DNA from: Apium graveolens
Taxonomy: Eukaryota > Streptophyta > Magnoliopsida > Apiales > Apiaceae
Direction: 5' to 3'
Length of the DNA stretch: 64,000 bases
Assembly: GCF_009905375.1 (NCBI RefSeq)
Contig: NW_027417172.1
Span: forward strand, 62,001 to 126,000
Both the position numbers and the translations under genes were made by a program. Position 1 is the stretch's first letter. Each line of letters starts with the position of its first letter. The notes beneath the pieces were generated by a model that worked only from the letters and a program-made list of their open reading frames with translations, did not search any database and was not told the DNA's origin. Below, one piece after another: positions 43,291-54,640 of this stretch.

Positions 43291-45432
43291 AAAATAATAT
43301 AACAATTTTAGATATTCACATTAAACATGTGTGATAATAATTATATAAAAATGTGATAACAGAACTTATCTCCTTTTTACTTTGTTTCCTTGGGCTGAGG
43401 TTCATGTACATCACTGAACCTCTATTCCAGAAGCTCCTCTTGCGAGACCATATGTATTCCATTAGGTATGATGTCTTTCTATACCCGTGTATCCTTGTTT
43501 TCCTTCGGTATTCATGCTCTTGTTTGATCCTCCAAAGTTAGTGGTCTACATACGTAGCTAATACACAGGTTGGGTAGCTCAAAATATAATAAAACACATA
43601 ACACGCTTAATAACCAGGAAAATAATAATATGCCATATTCCATATACATCACGCTAGGTATCAAAAATCAATGTACTTAAGCAATCACCTAGTACAAAAA
43701 AAGTATATTACAGCTAAGGTATTGGATATATGTACGTATAAGTTATCATCACACATACAGACATGTCCAACATTCAATTTATATGAGAGTTAAATAATCA
43801 TATTTCAAGGGAAAAATACTAATTCTCGTCATAAAGCAATTTAAGGAATTTTATCCAATCTATGATCTACTTGACCTTTATAACCATTTTTTATACTAAT
43901 GTCTTCATATATATTTAAACCTAAACCTCTAGGTATCTTAGCGTACCTGAACCCCTAAGTACCTTAGCATACCTGAACCTAGGGTACCCATCCTTAAGTT
44001 AGATTACGCAGTCTTTACCTTATACGTTATTCTGTTCATTAAGGAGTTCTAGCTACGTAACTAATTCTCCCTACAAATTTATACCTTAAGTTTCTTTAAT
44101 TGATACCGCACCCAGGGTACGTCTATCGTTCCCCATGGTAACCTTCATATTTAGCCATTTTATCAACTTATAATCTTAAGCACTTTTTAACTAATATTAT
44201 ACCTTGGGTACTCCTTCAGAAGCTAACTCCTATAACTTTCACCGCTTAGTTACTTTAGGTTCTAACCCCTAGCCGTTCTATAAATGTGCAACTAGGATAA
44301 CAAATCCTTGTCATAAACCTTAAGGTAACCTTGCCATTTTTTCTACTATCTTTACTTAACCTATTTCACCAAATTCTTTCCTTATGTAAATAATTTTGAC
44401 ATATATTTATTCTTCCAACTCCTAAGTCTGCACTTTATACCTTATGCCTTAGGATACCCCAAAGTATAAAACTTATAGGTGCGCTGCTCAAAAGTACCTT
44501 TTCCTAAAATGACACTCTTTTAATAAGAGTTATATCTTAGCCCTAAACCACAACTTGCAAGAACCTCTCTTACTTAGTAGCTTTCAGCAATTTTTATTAA
44601 TATATATCTAATACTTCCTTATTATAACTAACTTAAGCTAGATTAACCTACAACGAACTCAATAACTTGTTTCACCTTTTTACTTTCCCATTTTAAGAAT
44701 AGAAGGTTATTGTGGTTCCTTATCCTAAGCTAGAGTTCCACCCGGCGTACCAGCCTAAGCCCATACCCCTAGTAGTAAACACAAAGTATCCTATTATAAC
44801 ACGAAACCTAAGCCAGCTTACTCACCATCACTTGTAAATGTTATTTCTATTTATGAGCACTAATTATCATACTAACTCGTAAACTTACAAGCTACTTCTA
44901 CACATGCGTATCACAAATTTAAGGTACGAGTTACTTTTACCTTTACATACATCTAGCATATTAAAAATTAACACAAAGTCATGCTGGTGATAAGGGTAGT
45001 TGGACCTTCGTAGCTTGTCTCTATGCTCCTAGGCTTACTTGTACTAGCCAATCCCGGGGTTCACACCCCAACCAGAACCCATGTTTCTATAGGTTTATCC
45101 CGGAGTTCATACCCCAACTAGAACCCATGTTTCCATAGGTTATTTTCAGGGTTCATGCCCCATCCTGGGGTCCATGCCCCATCCTGGGGTCCATGCCCCA
45201 TCCTGAACCCATATTTTTATAGGTTCATCCTTCCTTTCCTTGTGCAAGGTCCTTGCACTCCATTCCAATTCGTACTTATACAAGACTTCACAGAATCTAC
45301 ACTCAATCAGCTTCCTTGAGGTCAACATGCACCCATGAAGAAGGGATTTCTTCCTATTCAGAGATTCATACTTTCGTATAAACCTATCCAAAGGGGGTTC
45401 ATATACCAAATAAACCCCTTCCAGGAGTTGTG
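43291..45432. other. Unclassified repeat DNA left of the solo LTR
   Basis: No gene. AT-rich, many short related words (cctaagtacctt, gaacctaggg, ggtacccat). At 45050-45225 there are four to five degenerate copies of a unit like ggggttcataccccaactagaacccatgttt-ataggtt. Short open frames (43353-43541, 45146-45466) are not recognisable; the second is built from the repeats. Confidence 0.4.
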
Positions 45433-48400
45433 TGTATAACGACTCGTATATTATTGTATTATTCAAAGATGTAATTGTTAAATAATTAAATAAATAAAAT
45501 ATGTGTATCGATTCGGTTAGCTGTGTGATGCTTTATTATTAATTAAGTGTGGTCTAGTGATATTCGAGGATTATTTGTATAATTAATTATTGAGCTGTAT
45601 TGTTTTGTTTCACTTTTAAAAGTGATTATTGAAGATTTATTTTCATAAATGTTTGAATTGTCTCTAAAATTATTTTGATGTTCTTGTAAATTTCAATATT
45701 TACTTTTTGGATTTTATAAAATTTAGAAATCAATATTTCATTAATTATTTAGCCCTAAATGATTTTCTGATTTCATTTAGGTGTAAATTCTATATTAAAT
45801 TCCAGAATACTTTCAAAATTACAAAACTCACATTTTATTAAGTTTGAAATATTTAGAGAATCTTAAAATTGTTTCGGGAATTTTTCCGATTAAAATTACC
45901 CGCAAGATTGTTCGTTAAATCATTAAATGCGGGTATGTCGTGCGCTTCAGAGATATTTTTAAAAAATATGAAATTTATATTTTATTAGTATCTAATTATT
46001 ATGAGAATTTTAAAATTAGTTTTATATTCTTTCAGGTTTTATTTAACCGCGCATTTATATTATTAAATAGCAAAATACGGATCGGAATCGGGCTTCTAGG
46101 AGGGTTAACACACGTGTCTAATTCTCAAATATTTAATTGATACGTGGCCTGTTTTTACAAACTGTAATATAAAATTTTTATTATTTTTACTAAAATATTA
46201 ATCTCTCTTCCTCCCTCATCTCAATCCCTCTTTTTCTCTCTCTCAACAGTCTCTCTCCCGTTTTTTTCTCTCCCTCCTCCCTAATCTTCTTCTGATTTCT
46301 CTATGTTCTGCTCTCATCGCGTCGTTGTTGTCTCTGTACTCGGTAATGGATGTGCCGCCTGTTTTTCCCTCTTTTGTCGGTCGTCGCCGGAATCTTTTCC
46401 GGCGAGGTGGCCTGGGGGATGTTGTGTTTGTGCGTTGTGTGTGCATCTGCGTATGTGTAGTTGTGTGTGTGCGTGAGTGGTATGTGTATGTGATGGGTTG
46501 TTGCCCTGTGTTTCCGACCAATTGTGGTCGTATTCTGTTTTCCTCTCCTTTTCCGATTCCGCGCGTGGGCGCGTGTTATTGTCTCTTACTCTGATTTGAT
46601 TATTTCTGATGTTATCATTTTTATTAATTCTGCAGTAATTATTGATTGGTTTCGTGAAATAAAATCATTGTTTTGTGCGGAAAATTATTGAATAATCGGT
46701 GGAATCGGTCTGGACACCTGAATTATTCGGGCACCGACATATTTCGCCGCCGTCAGCGATGAACGTCGGTGAGCTGATGGTGGACTGTGATGATGCGATT
46801 CTGAGTCCTAATATAACTAAATAAATAAATTTGTTTTAATGAATAGATAATTAATTTTAAAAATCGTAATTAGCTGAATGACTGTGAATTGTGATTTGTT
46901 GATTGTGGACGTCGATTATGTTTCGATGGGTAGGCCGATAAACAGAGGAGGCGCTGCCCGATTTTCGGGAAAATTAAATTAAAAAATGCGGGTATTTATC
47001 CTGTAATTATCGGGATTACCAGGCAAATGTATATAGTTATATAATTATAAATAAATATTGTACGAACCAACTTGCATATTGTGTTAAAACATTTTATAAA
47101 ATAGTTGACAACCCTACTTTACGAAATGACGGGTATGTAGGTTTTCCTAAAAAGATTATTGAATCGAGTTGTGAATGCTTGTACCCTAATTGTTATATAT
47201 ATTATGGTAATACGTATACTTACGAGTCGGAATTTGTTACCGTTCGGGTAGAATTGGTAGCAAGGATATGTCAAGCATAACTGGTTGTCTAACATAGGGT
47301 AGTTCGACTCTGTAGGTTCTAGTCTAAGGACTTGAGAATTGACGTCGAATTAAAGATAACCTAGTGATCAGTCGACAAGCTCAGCAAGGTTCCAATCGAA
47401 GGACATGAGTATTGAAGTTGAATCCAGGATAGTCTAATAGTTAGACGATAAAGCCGAGCGTCCAAATCGGTTCAAGATCAATTAGAGATAGTTGTAAATC
47501 TCTGCAAGGCAAGTACCCCTGACCATACTTTTATGGTTCAGTATATATGAATAAACTGTTGTATTATTCTCGAACAGGAACAGAAACGATTTAAGTTACG
47601 TATCCCCTGTAGTTATAATTATTTATTTAGAATCTATTTTGGGGAAAAGTAACTTCTGAAAATGCCTATCTTTAAACTATGAATTAAATTGGAAAGATTT
47701 TAAAGTGTATTATGAATAAATGGGTTAAAATGAGATAGGTATATGATACTCATGGCAACACGGATGACAGGGTGATTCCCGTGGGAACACGGATGACTTG
47801 GTATGTGATACCTGTGGCAACACGGATGACAGGGTGATTCCCGTGGCAACACGGATGACTTGGTATGTGATACCCGTGGCAACACAGATGACAGGGTGAT
47901 TCCCGTGGCAACACAGATGACTTGGTATGTGATACCCGTGGCAACACGAATGACAGGGTGATTCCCCTGGCAACACGGATGACTTGGTACGTGATACCCG
48001 TGGCAACACGGATGACAGGGTGATTCCCGTGGCAACATAGATAATTTTGGTGATTCCTGTCATGGAACAGACGAGTTAAAAATGAAAATAGCATGCTAAA
48101 GTTTAACTCTGGTATTTGCACAGTACACGACTGATGTTATTTTTTTGCAGAGCATGCTAGTTATTGATATCCAGTTTATGCATGTTTTACTTGGTTTGTA
48201 TCAAGTTATGATTATGTTCCTATAACTGTTTTATTATAATCTATTTTACTTGTTATTCATACAGTGGTACTGCTAAGCAATTGAATGCTCACCCTTGAAA
48301 AATGTTTTGTAAATATATTGCAGATACCTAGAAGACCCTTCCATCGTAGTCAGGGCAGAGTTCTAGATCCTTCCACACCAGGCTCCTTTGAGGTAGTTGT

Positions 48401-48621
48401 GTTAGACCAGATGTGGTCTGTTGAGTTGCTGTATTAAGTTAGCTGTGTCAGGATTGTTTGAAATAAATTGGTTGTAATAGTTGTGTAAAGGCATACTTAA
48501 ACCTGGAAGGGATCTTGGTAAAGGGGTCACGTTTATGTTGTATTAACAATGAGTTTGGTTGTATTATATTATGATTGTTGTTTGGTGACATCAACTCCTG
48601 ACCCCGGGGTTGAGGCCGTCA
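45433..48621 (+). mobile_element. Gypsy solo LTR, same family as the 11433 element
   Basis: It starts TGTATAACGACTCG and ends ggggttgaggccgtca, like the ends of 11433-15215. The central block ccgccgtcagcgatgaac matches too. TTGTG precedes and TAGTG follows, an imperfect 5-bp duplication. No primer site follows, and the flanks on both sides are of the same unclassified kind, so this is a solo LTR left by LTR-LTR recombination. It holds a 62-bp tandem array. The open frames at 46243-46594 come from CT/GT-rich LTR sequence and are not genes. Confidence 0.6.
47745..48054. repeat. 62-bp tandem array, five copies, in the solo LTR
   Basis: Copies start at 47745, 47807, 47869, 47931 and 47993. Each unit is itself two related halves of about 31 bp (gatacccgtggcaacac.gatgaca / gtgattcccgtggcaacac.gatgact). 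Since the minus strand of the unit has no stop codon in any frame, three overlapping open frames of over 110 codons appear; they are artefacts. Confidence 0.95.
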
Positions 48622-50459
48622 TAGTGTGCCCGCAAAAACCCATTCAATATTATAAATATTTTCTTGCATAAGTTCAAATTTACCACCCAAAGGGAATTAC
48701 ATAGGTTAAATAAGGACCTCACCACCTTAAAGGCCTCACATGGGTCAAAAATTGGGATATGTCCCAAACCCATGTACAATCCATACATGCTCGGTGTACT
48801 ATCCATACGCCGTACCATCCATGATGTTCACTCTCACGTACACCTCACACACAATATATGTGTGATTCCATATCCAAGTACACAATCCCTTGTGTACATC
48901 CATAAGGTATGTTCCTACGTACTCACCACATATAATCTATATGTGATCATAAATCCAGGTACGCAAGCCTCTGCGTACAACCATGAGGTACGTTCTCATG
49001 TAATTTTCACATATAATTAATATATATCTATAAATCCAGGTACGCAAGCCTTTGCATACATCCTGTGTCATCCATGTATTATATTTATTTTAAGGTGCGC
49101 AAGCCATTGCATATCTTTGATACAAAAATCATCCAGGGTACTGATTTCCACACGTACTTCCATATCATCTATATGTTTTGGGGTGCATACCCATATTAAC
49201 CCCTTGTTTTCCATATTAACCATAATAATAAATGTGTTCAAAAATTTATCCATTTTCGTTAATACCCCTAGTTCTTTATCATTAAGATGTTATGGTAAAG
49301 AACAAAAGCAATACCTCATATGTAAATATAATCATACATGCATACATTTCCAAGTCAAAATCAAGCCATATATATAAAACCAAACATGTGAAGTAAACTT
49401 CATTTTATTTATTTCAAATAAAAATACTATCAGTGAGGTGTGCATTCACTACCCCCCGAGTCTATGAGCATACTAGCTACGCATAAGAATCTGAACCTTA
49501 CGGGTAATAACATATCCATCATTCCTAAGATTTCTTTGAATGCACAAAAATCAACATCATAAATAGTATGTAAAAGCATGAAAGTATGACTTATCTTTTC
49601 TTTTATCGTTCTAGTTAAAGTTCATGTTCTGCTATCGAGATCCCAATGTTGAAGCTCTCTTTTGTTTGAGCTTCAGACAAGGACCTTCTTCCCATGACTC
49701 AAGCTCTTCCCTGACCGAGTATTGGGAAACCAAGTTTCCCTCCAAGCCATTCGACTTCCCTTTGATGGAATGTGTAAACTTTCTCTACCCCAAACCTTAA
49801 TGCATTGAGAAGCTCAAACATTGTTGACTGTTAGCTTCAGCTTCAGCTAAACATCAATGAACCTACAAACTTGAAGCTGCAAGATACCTCTGAATATAGA
49901 TTAACCTTGGGAGATATTATCTCCATATTAATAACCATAAACCTGCGAGTTGTGAGTTATATGCCAGTAATATGAAATTTTTTCAATAAGTATAACCATG
50001 AAACCTGTTAACGTTACGCTGACACTAAGGGACCTGTGGGATGTTAGTTACAGGCATATTTTACACTTCAAGTACAGATGTGGATGAATCTGCATCCATA
50101 ATTATACATCATTGAACCTGTTAAGCGCATGTGAGCTATTTCCAAATATGTGAAGCTCAGGTGAGCTTCGGCTATAAACCTGTGAAGCTCAGGTGCGCTT
50201 CGGCGGAACCTTTGAAGCTGGGGTGCGCTTTAGTTACATATATAAAGCTCGGGTGAGCTTCAGCTAAAACTGTGAAACTCGGGTAAGCTTTAGCTGAAAC
50301 CCTTGGTAACCGAGAGATTTATTGAACCTCTGAATTGCTTGTTACTCCCAATGATCTTGCTGTGATGAAGGTTCACATGCGCATCGGAACCTGTACATTT
50401 TTCTCTAATTGCTTTGGCATTCCTGCACAACTATTTAGATAGCATATAATAAAGAAAAT
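48622..50459. other. Unclassified repeat DNA between solo LTR and hAT
   Basis: No gene. Degenerate repeats such as 'tacgcaagcctttgcata-atcc' recur at about 48960, 49040 and 49095, and a hairpin-unit array lies at 50121-50305. The sequence resumes after the hAT at 54641 in the same style, so the hAT inserted into it. Confidence 0.45.
50121..50305. repeat. Tandem array of about 30-bp hairpin units
   Basis: Five to six copies at about 50151, 50183, 50213, 50243 and 50273. The unit core gaagctcaggtgagcttc has perfect 7-base inverted arms GAAGCTC / GAGCTTC in the best copy. Confidence 0.8.
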
Positions 50460-50467
50460 ATTAGGAT

Positions 50468-53400
50468 TAGGGCTGATCATTCGGTCGGTTCGGTCCAAAA
50501 CCGGACCGAACCGAATAGACCGAAAACTGAATTGCTTCTTTTTTGTGGAACCGAACCGGACCGGAGTAAGAATTTGGACCGGTCCAAAACCGAACCGAAT
50601 TAGTCCGGTTTATTCGGTCCGGTCCTTAAAAGAACCGAATTTCTAAATCAGCCAACCTGTAGTCCTGTATCATGATTTATCTAATTCAATTTATATATTA
50701 TAAATTCTTTAACCAATCACGAAAACATCAAAAAGAAATTAGACTCTAAAATTCAAATGAAAAACAGGGAGATTCTCGATTCTGGACAGTCAGGCCAATA
50801 TGCAATAGCCATTAACTAATTAGTTTACAATTTACATAATTTTAAAAGCAGCAGAGGTTCTCAGTACTAGTAGCCGTAGGCAGCAGCTCACAAAACAGAA
50901 TCATAGCCATTACATAAACAGAATCATAGCCATTACATAAACAGAATCTAAGTCTAAAACTTCAAAGACAGTGGAATATTAATTTTCAGGCTTCTGCTGA
51001 CTTGCTGCTTCTCTGACCTCTGCAATTCAGTATTACCAGTCCAGGTATCACACATCACACAGGACAGGCCTGATGTCTGAAATAAAAAAAATCACAGACT
51101 AAATATCAGCTAGCAAATAAATAAATTTAACTACCAAAGTCCAAAGCAACATCATTCATTGAATATCACAGATTCACAGTATCCAGATTGTAGTTCAATA
51201 CGGGGATAATTCAGCTACAGCTATAGTACAATTATCATTTACCAAATGAGTTCTGAGTAAAGTACATATAGGAAAGTTGTAATCCTAAGGCTCTGATCTA
51301 TTTGTTAGCTATTATTCACAAGGATCAGTTTCGATGATGACCTTATCAAAGTAGTGATTATCTGACTAAGCCTATCAATTATTACTGTTAACTATACCGT
51401 TTATAATTCAATTGCTTCCTTCTAGAACACAAATACGTGCAGACTCTAGGTAAAAAAGCAGGCAACTATCAAGAATATAGTCCAGACTCCAGAAGCAAGA
51501 GTATAGTCCAGACTCCAGAAGCAACAAATTATTAGAATCTACCAGACAACTATCAAAATTCAAAAGGAGCTATACTGAAAATTGTATTTACCAATCATCC
51601 AAGGGCATGGCAGTGGTATCCTTTTGTACATTCTCCTCCCTGACGAACATAGCAGAAAATGCTGCCAAAAACAAAATTTATGACATGTTAATTCAATTTC
51701 ATCACAAGCATTAATTAGTGACAAGCGGAATTTAAAAAAAACATAAATAAAATATACCTTCTTCAAACTTTTCAATATCATCAAGATCTTCTTCGATTGT
51801 TTTTGGCGTTTGGCCCCCCGTAACCAATCTTGAGCACAAATTAAACCTTCAACAACTTTAGCCGTCAAAGAACTCCTATATGGATCAAGGACTCTTCCAC
51901 CGTACTAAAAGAGGATTTCGATGCTACGGTGGAAATAGGAATTGCAGGTACATCACGGGCAAGTTGAGAGAGGATAGGAAACCTACTAGTATTGACTTTC
52001 CACCACTTTAAAATATCAAACTCATCATTATCTTTCGTAACAAAGACACTCTCTTTAAGATAAATATCCAATTCACACTTGGATTCCACCTCACCACTCT
52101 CCAATTTTTGTTTCATGAATCTAGCTCCTAATGCCGATTGTGTTCTTGAAGTTGAAGATGTGGTCGAATGCATGCTTGAGGAAGTGGTTGAAGATTGAGC
52201 TTGTTGATGAACTTGAGTAGTTCTAGGTTGACAAGTCTTTGTATACTCTTCAAATAACTCTCTTATCACTATACTTGTGTCACTTGCCAACTTCCAACCA
52301 ACATCTTTTCCATATTCCTCACAAAGTGCAAACTCAAGAAACTCTAATTTATACCTAGGATCAACAACAACCGCCACATAAATGAGTTTGTTCATTTTAT
52401 GTACATTACCCCAATACTTGTCGTATTTTTCTTTCATTTTTTCACCCATTGACTTCACCTCAAAATCATCACTCTTCATCCAATCTTTTAATAAATAGTT
52501 AACCGTGCTAATCTCATGATAAAATAGATTAGATGTGACATACAAAGAACCCGAAATTCTCAAAGTAAGCTCATAAAATGAACTAAGATATCCACCATCC
52601 TTCTAACGTTACCCCAATCCCAAGAAGAGGGCACCCCATCGGCCTCATTAAGCTCCTTTACAAAGTAAGGATCCATTGTTTCAAATAATTCAAATGCACT
52701 TTGAAACTTTTGAGCTACATCTAGCATCAAATAAGTAGAGTTCCATCTTGTACTTACATCCAAACACAACATAGATTTAGAATCAACATTCACTAATTCA
52801 ATGCACTCCTTAAATTTTGCTAGTCTAGCCGGAGATTGCCTTATGTACCTAACCGCCTTTCTTACTCTCACAACCGATGGATCTACTTCTTCAAGTCCAT
52901 CTTTCACAATTAAATTAGTTATGTGTGCAATACATCTCATGTGCATATATTTTCCTTTCAAGAAATCACACCCTCTTGAAGAAAATCTATCTTTTAAAAA
53001 TTGAATGCAAGTAGCATTTGAGCTTGCATTATCAACCGTAATTGCAAATACTTTGGAAATTCCCCAATCTTTCAAGCACATGTCAATGTCCCTAGCTAAG
53101 AGCTCACCCTTATGACCCTCTATAGGACAAAAGTTAATTATTTTCTTATGCAAGTTCCAATTGTGATCAATATAGTGAGCCGTGATGCACATATAATTAA
53201 TCCTTTGTATTGAAGTCCAAGTATCCGTTGTAATACTAACTCTTTGACCCGACATCTTAAAATATGTGGTTAACTTCCTCTTTTCATCTACAAAGATTTG
53301 GTAACAATCACGTGCCACGGTAAAACGAGATGGCATCTTAAAAAGTGGTTGAGTTAACTTATTTCTAGAAAGTTTTTGATCAAAGCGCCAATTTTTAAGA

Positions 53401-54632
53401 ATGCCATCATTCCCTCCCATGGATTGTAAGGACAACTGTGTTTGTTTTGATTCACCGCTAAGTGGCAATTTTTTGCAAGATCGGACATGCTTTAAAAGTG
53501 TGCTAGTGCCATTTTGACTACTATCGGAAAAATATTCCTTACCAAAATAGTTGCACTTAGCTTTTGTAAACCCTCCTGCATCCTTAAACTTGGTCATATG
53601 ATCCCACACTTCTGACCTCGCTTTCATAGCCTTTCTTTTTCCTTTCGTGGAGGTTGCAGTTTGACTTTGAGTAGTATTAGGATCATTAGAATCCCCCATC
53701 CCCGTGTCTCGCTGTGAATCCGCTTGTGACATTATTCCAACTGAATTAAAAGGGAAAATGAAGTCAGTTCGTAAGTAATAAAAAAATACAAAAATTAAGC
53801 AAATACAACAATACAGATTATACAGTAGTACTACACTATTGTGACTGCCAAAAATTTTCAACTCACGGGTGACAGGGCCAGTACTATACACCACAAAAAT
53901 AAACTACAAACAACTAAACAATTGTAAAACCTAAACGAAAACGAAATCAGGCATTAATTAAGAAATTAAGAAAATCAAATTAAGAAAAAAATTTAAAAGA
54001 TGACCAAGATAAATTGAATAAGCTAAATTACCTTTAGTAATGACTCTAAATCTAATGAATGAAATTGAACGAGGAAGTTAACAAATTGAGAAATAATAAC
54101 TAATAAGAGAAAATCTAAGAACGAACCTTGATAGAATCTTTGATATGAATCTTAGCCCTAATTTACAGATATGAATCTTTGATTCTCGATGATGATTGAT
54201 GAATCGATCGAACTCTGAACTGAATCTTTGATTCTTTGAATGAATACAGAATATGATAGATAGGGTTTATTGGTTTACTGTTTCAGTTTGTGGTGTGGCT
54301 TTGTGCGGACTGCGACGCGTGTAATAGATCGAAGTCTGAACTAGTGAACTCTGAAGTCTGAAGTGAACTGAATGAATATAAATATAATTATATAAATATA
54401 AAATATAAAAATTATCTTTAATATATAAAATAAAAATATATATTATAAATATTCGGTCTATTCGGTCCAGAACCGATTTTTTTATTAAAAACCGGACCGG
54501 GCCGAAATATATTTCGGTCCTAGACCGAATAGACCGAATACCCGAATTTGCTGAAAAAATTGGACCGAACCGAACCGAATTAGGAAATTTCGGATCGGTT
54601 TTTCGGTTTCGGTTCGGTTTTGCTCAGCCCTA
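50468..54632 (-). mobile_element. hAT DNA transposon, 4165 bp, TSD ATTAGGAT
   Basis: The ends are TAGGGCTGATCA (50468) and the inverse of TAGGGCTGAGCA (to 54632). ATTAGGAT stands on both sides (50460-50467, 54633-54640), an exact 8-bp duplication. One transposase gene fills the centre on the minus strand. Both subterminal regions (50480-50640 and 54450-54620) are packed with CCGAACCGAA/TTCGGTCCGG words. The intact duplication points to a fairly recent insertion. Confidence 0.96.
51588..53732 (-). pseudogene. hAT transposase with BED zinc finger and hATC domain; three frameshifts
   Basis: A ribonuclease-H-fold transposase that cuts and pastes the element. Start MSQADSQRDTGMGDSND at 53732; an AG acceptor lies just upstream (TTTTAATTCAG), so a 5' UTR intron is likely. 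The BED finger follows (SEVWDHMTKF ... CNYFGKEY ... LLKHVRSCKK), then KLTTYFKMSGQRVSITTDTW, FAITVDNASSN, CIAHITNLIVKDGL and DVSTRWNSTYLML. The DUF4413-type and hATC parts are in 52563-51868 (ending FPILSQLARDVPAIPIST). The reading is broken three times: near 52575-52578 (run of A), near 51899-51902 (C pair) and at 51814-51819 (run of C). A GT-AG intron (about 51757-51666) joins FEE to AFSAMFV and a stop at 51588. No premature stops otherwise. All three breaks look like single-base losses or gains in runs. Confidence 0.92.
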
Positions 54633-54640
54633 ATTAGGAT

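Noticed and set aside
46243..46594. Pair of 89-92 codon open frames on opposite strands
   Set aside because: CT- and GT-rich LTR promoter region; low complexity on both strands.
47745..48054. Regular repeats resembling a CRISPR array
   Set aside because: The repeats are contiguous and the 'spacers' are themselves repeated; the window is plant nuclear DNA.
47700..48121. Three overlapping minus-strand open frames of 112-123 codons rich in P, C, H and R
   Set aside because: They are produced by a 62-bp repeat that lacks stop codons in all minus frames; no start context or family similarity.
53733..53894. N-terminal extension of the hAT transposase (54 extra codons from 53894)
   Set aside because: The extension is hydrophobic, unlike the family, and a splice acceptor just before ATG 53732 indicates intron or 5' UTR sequence.
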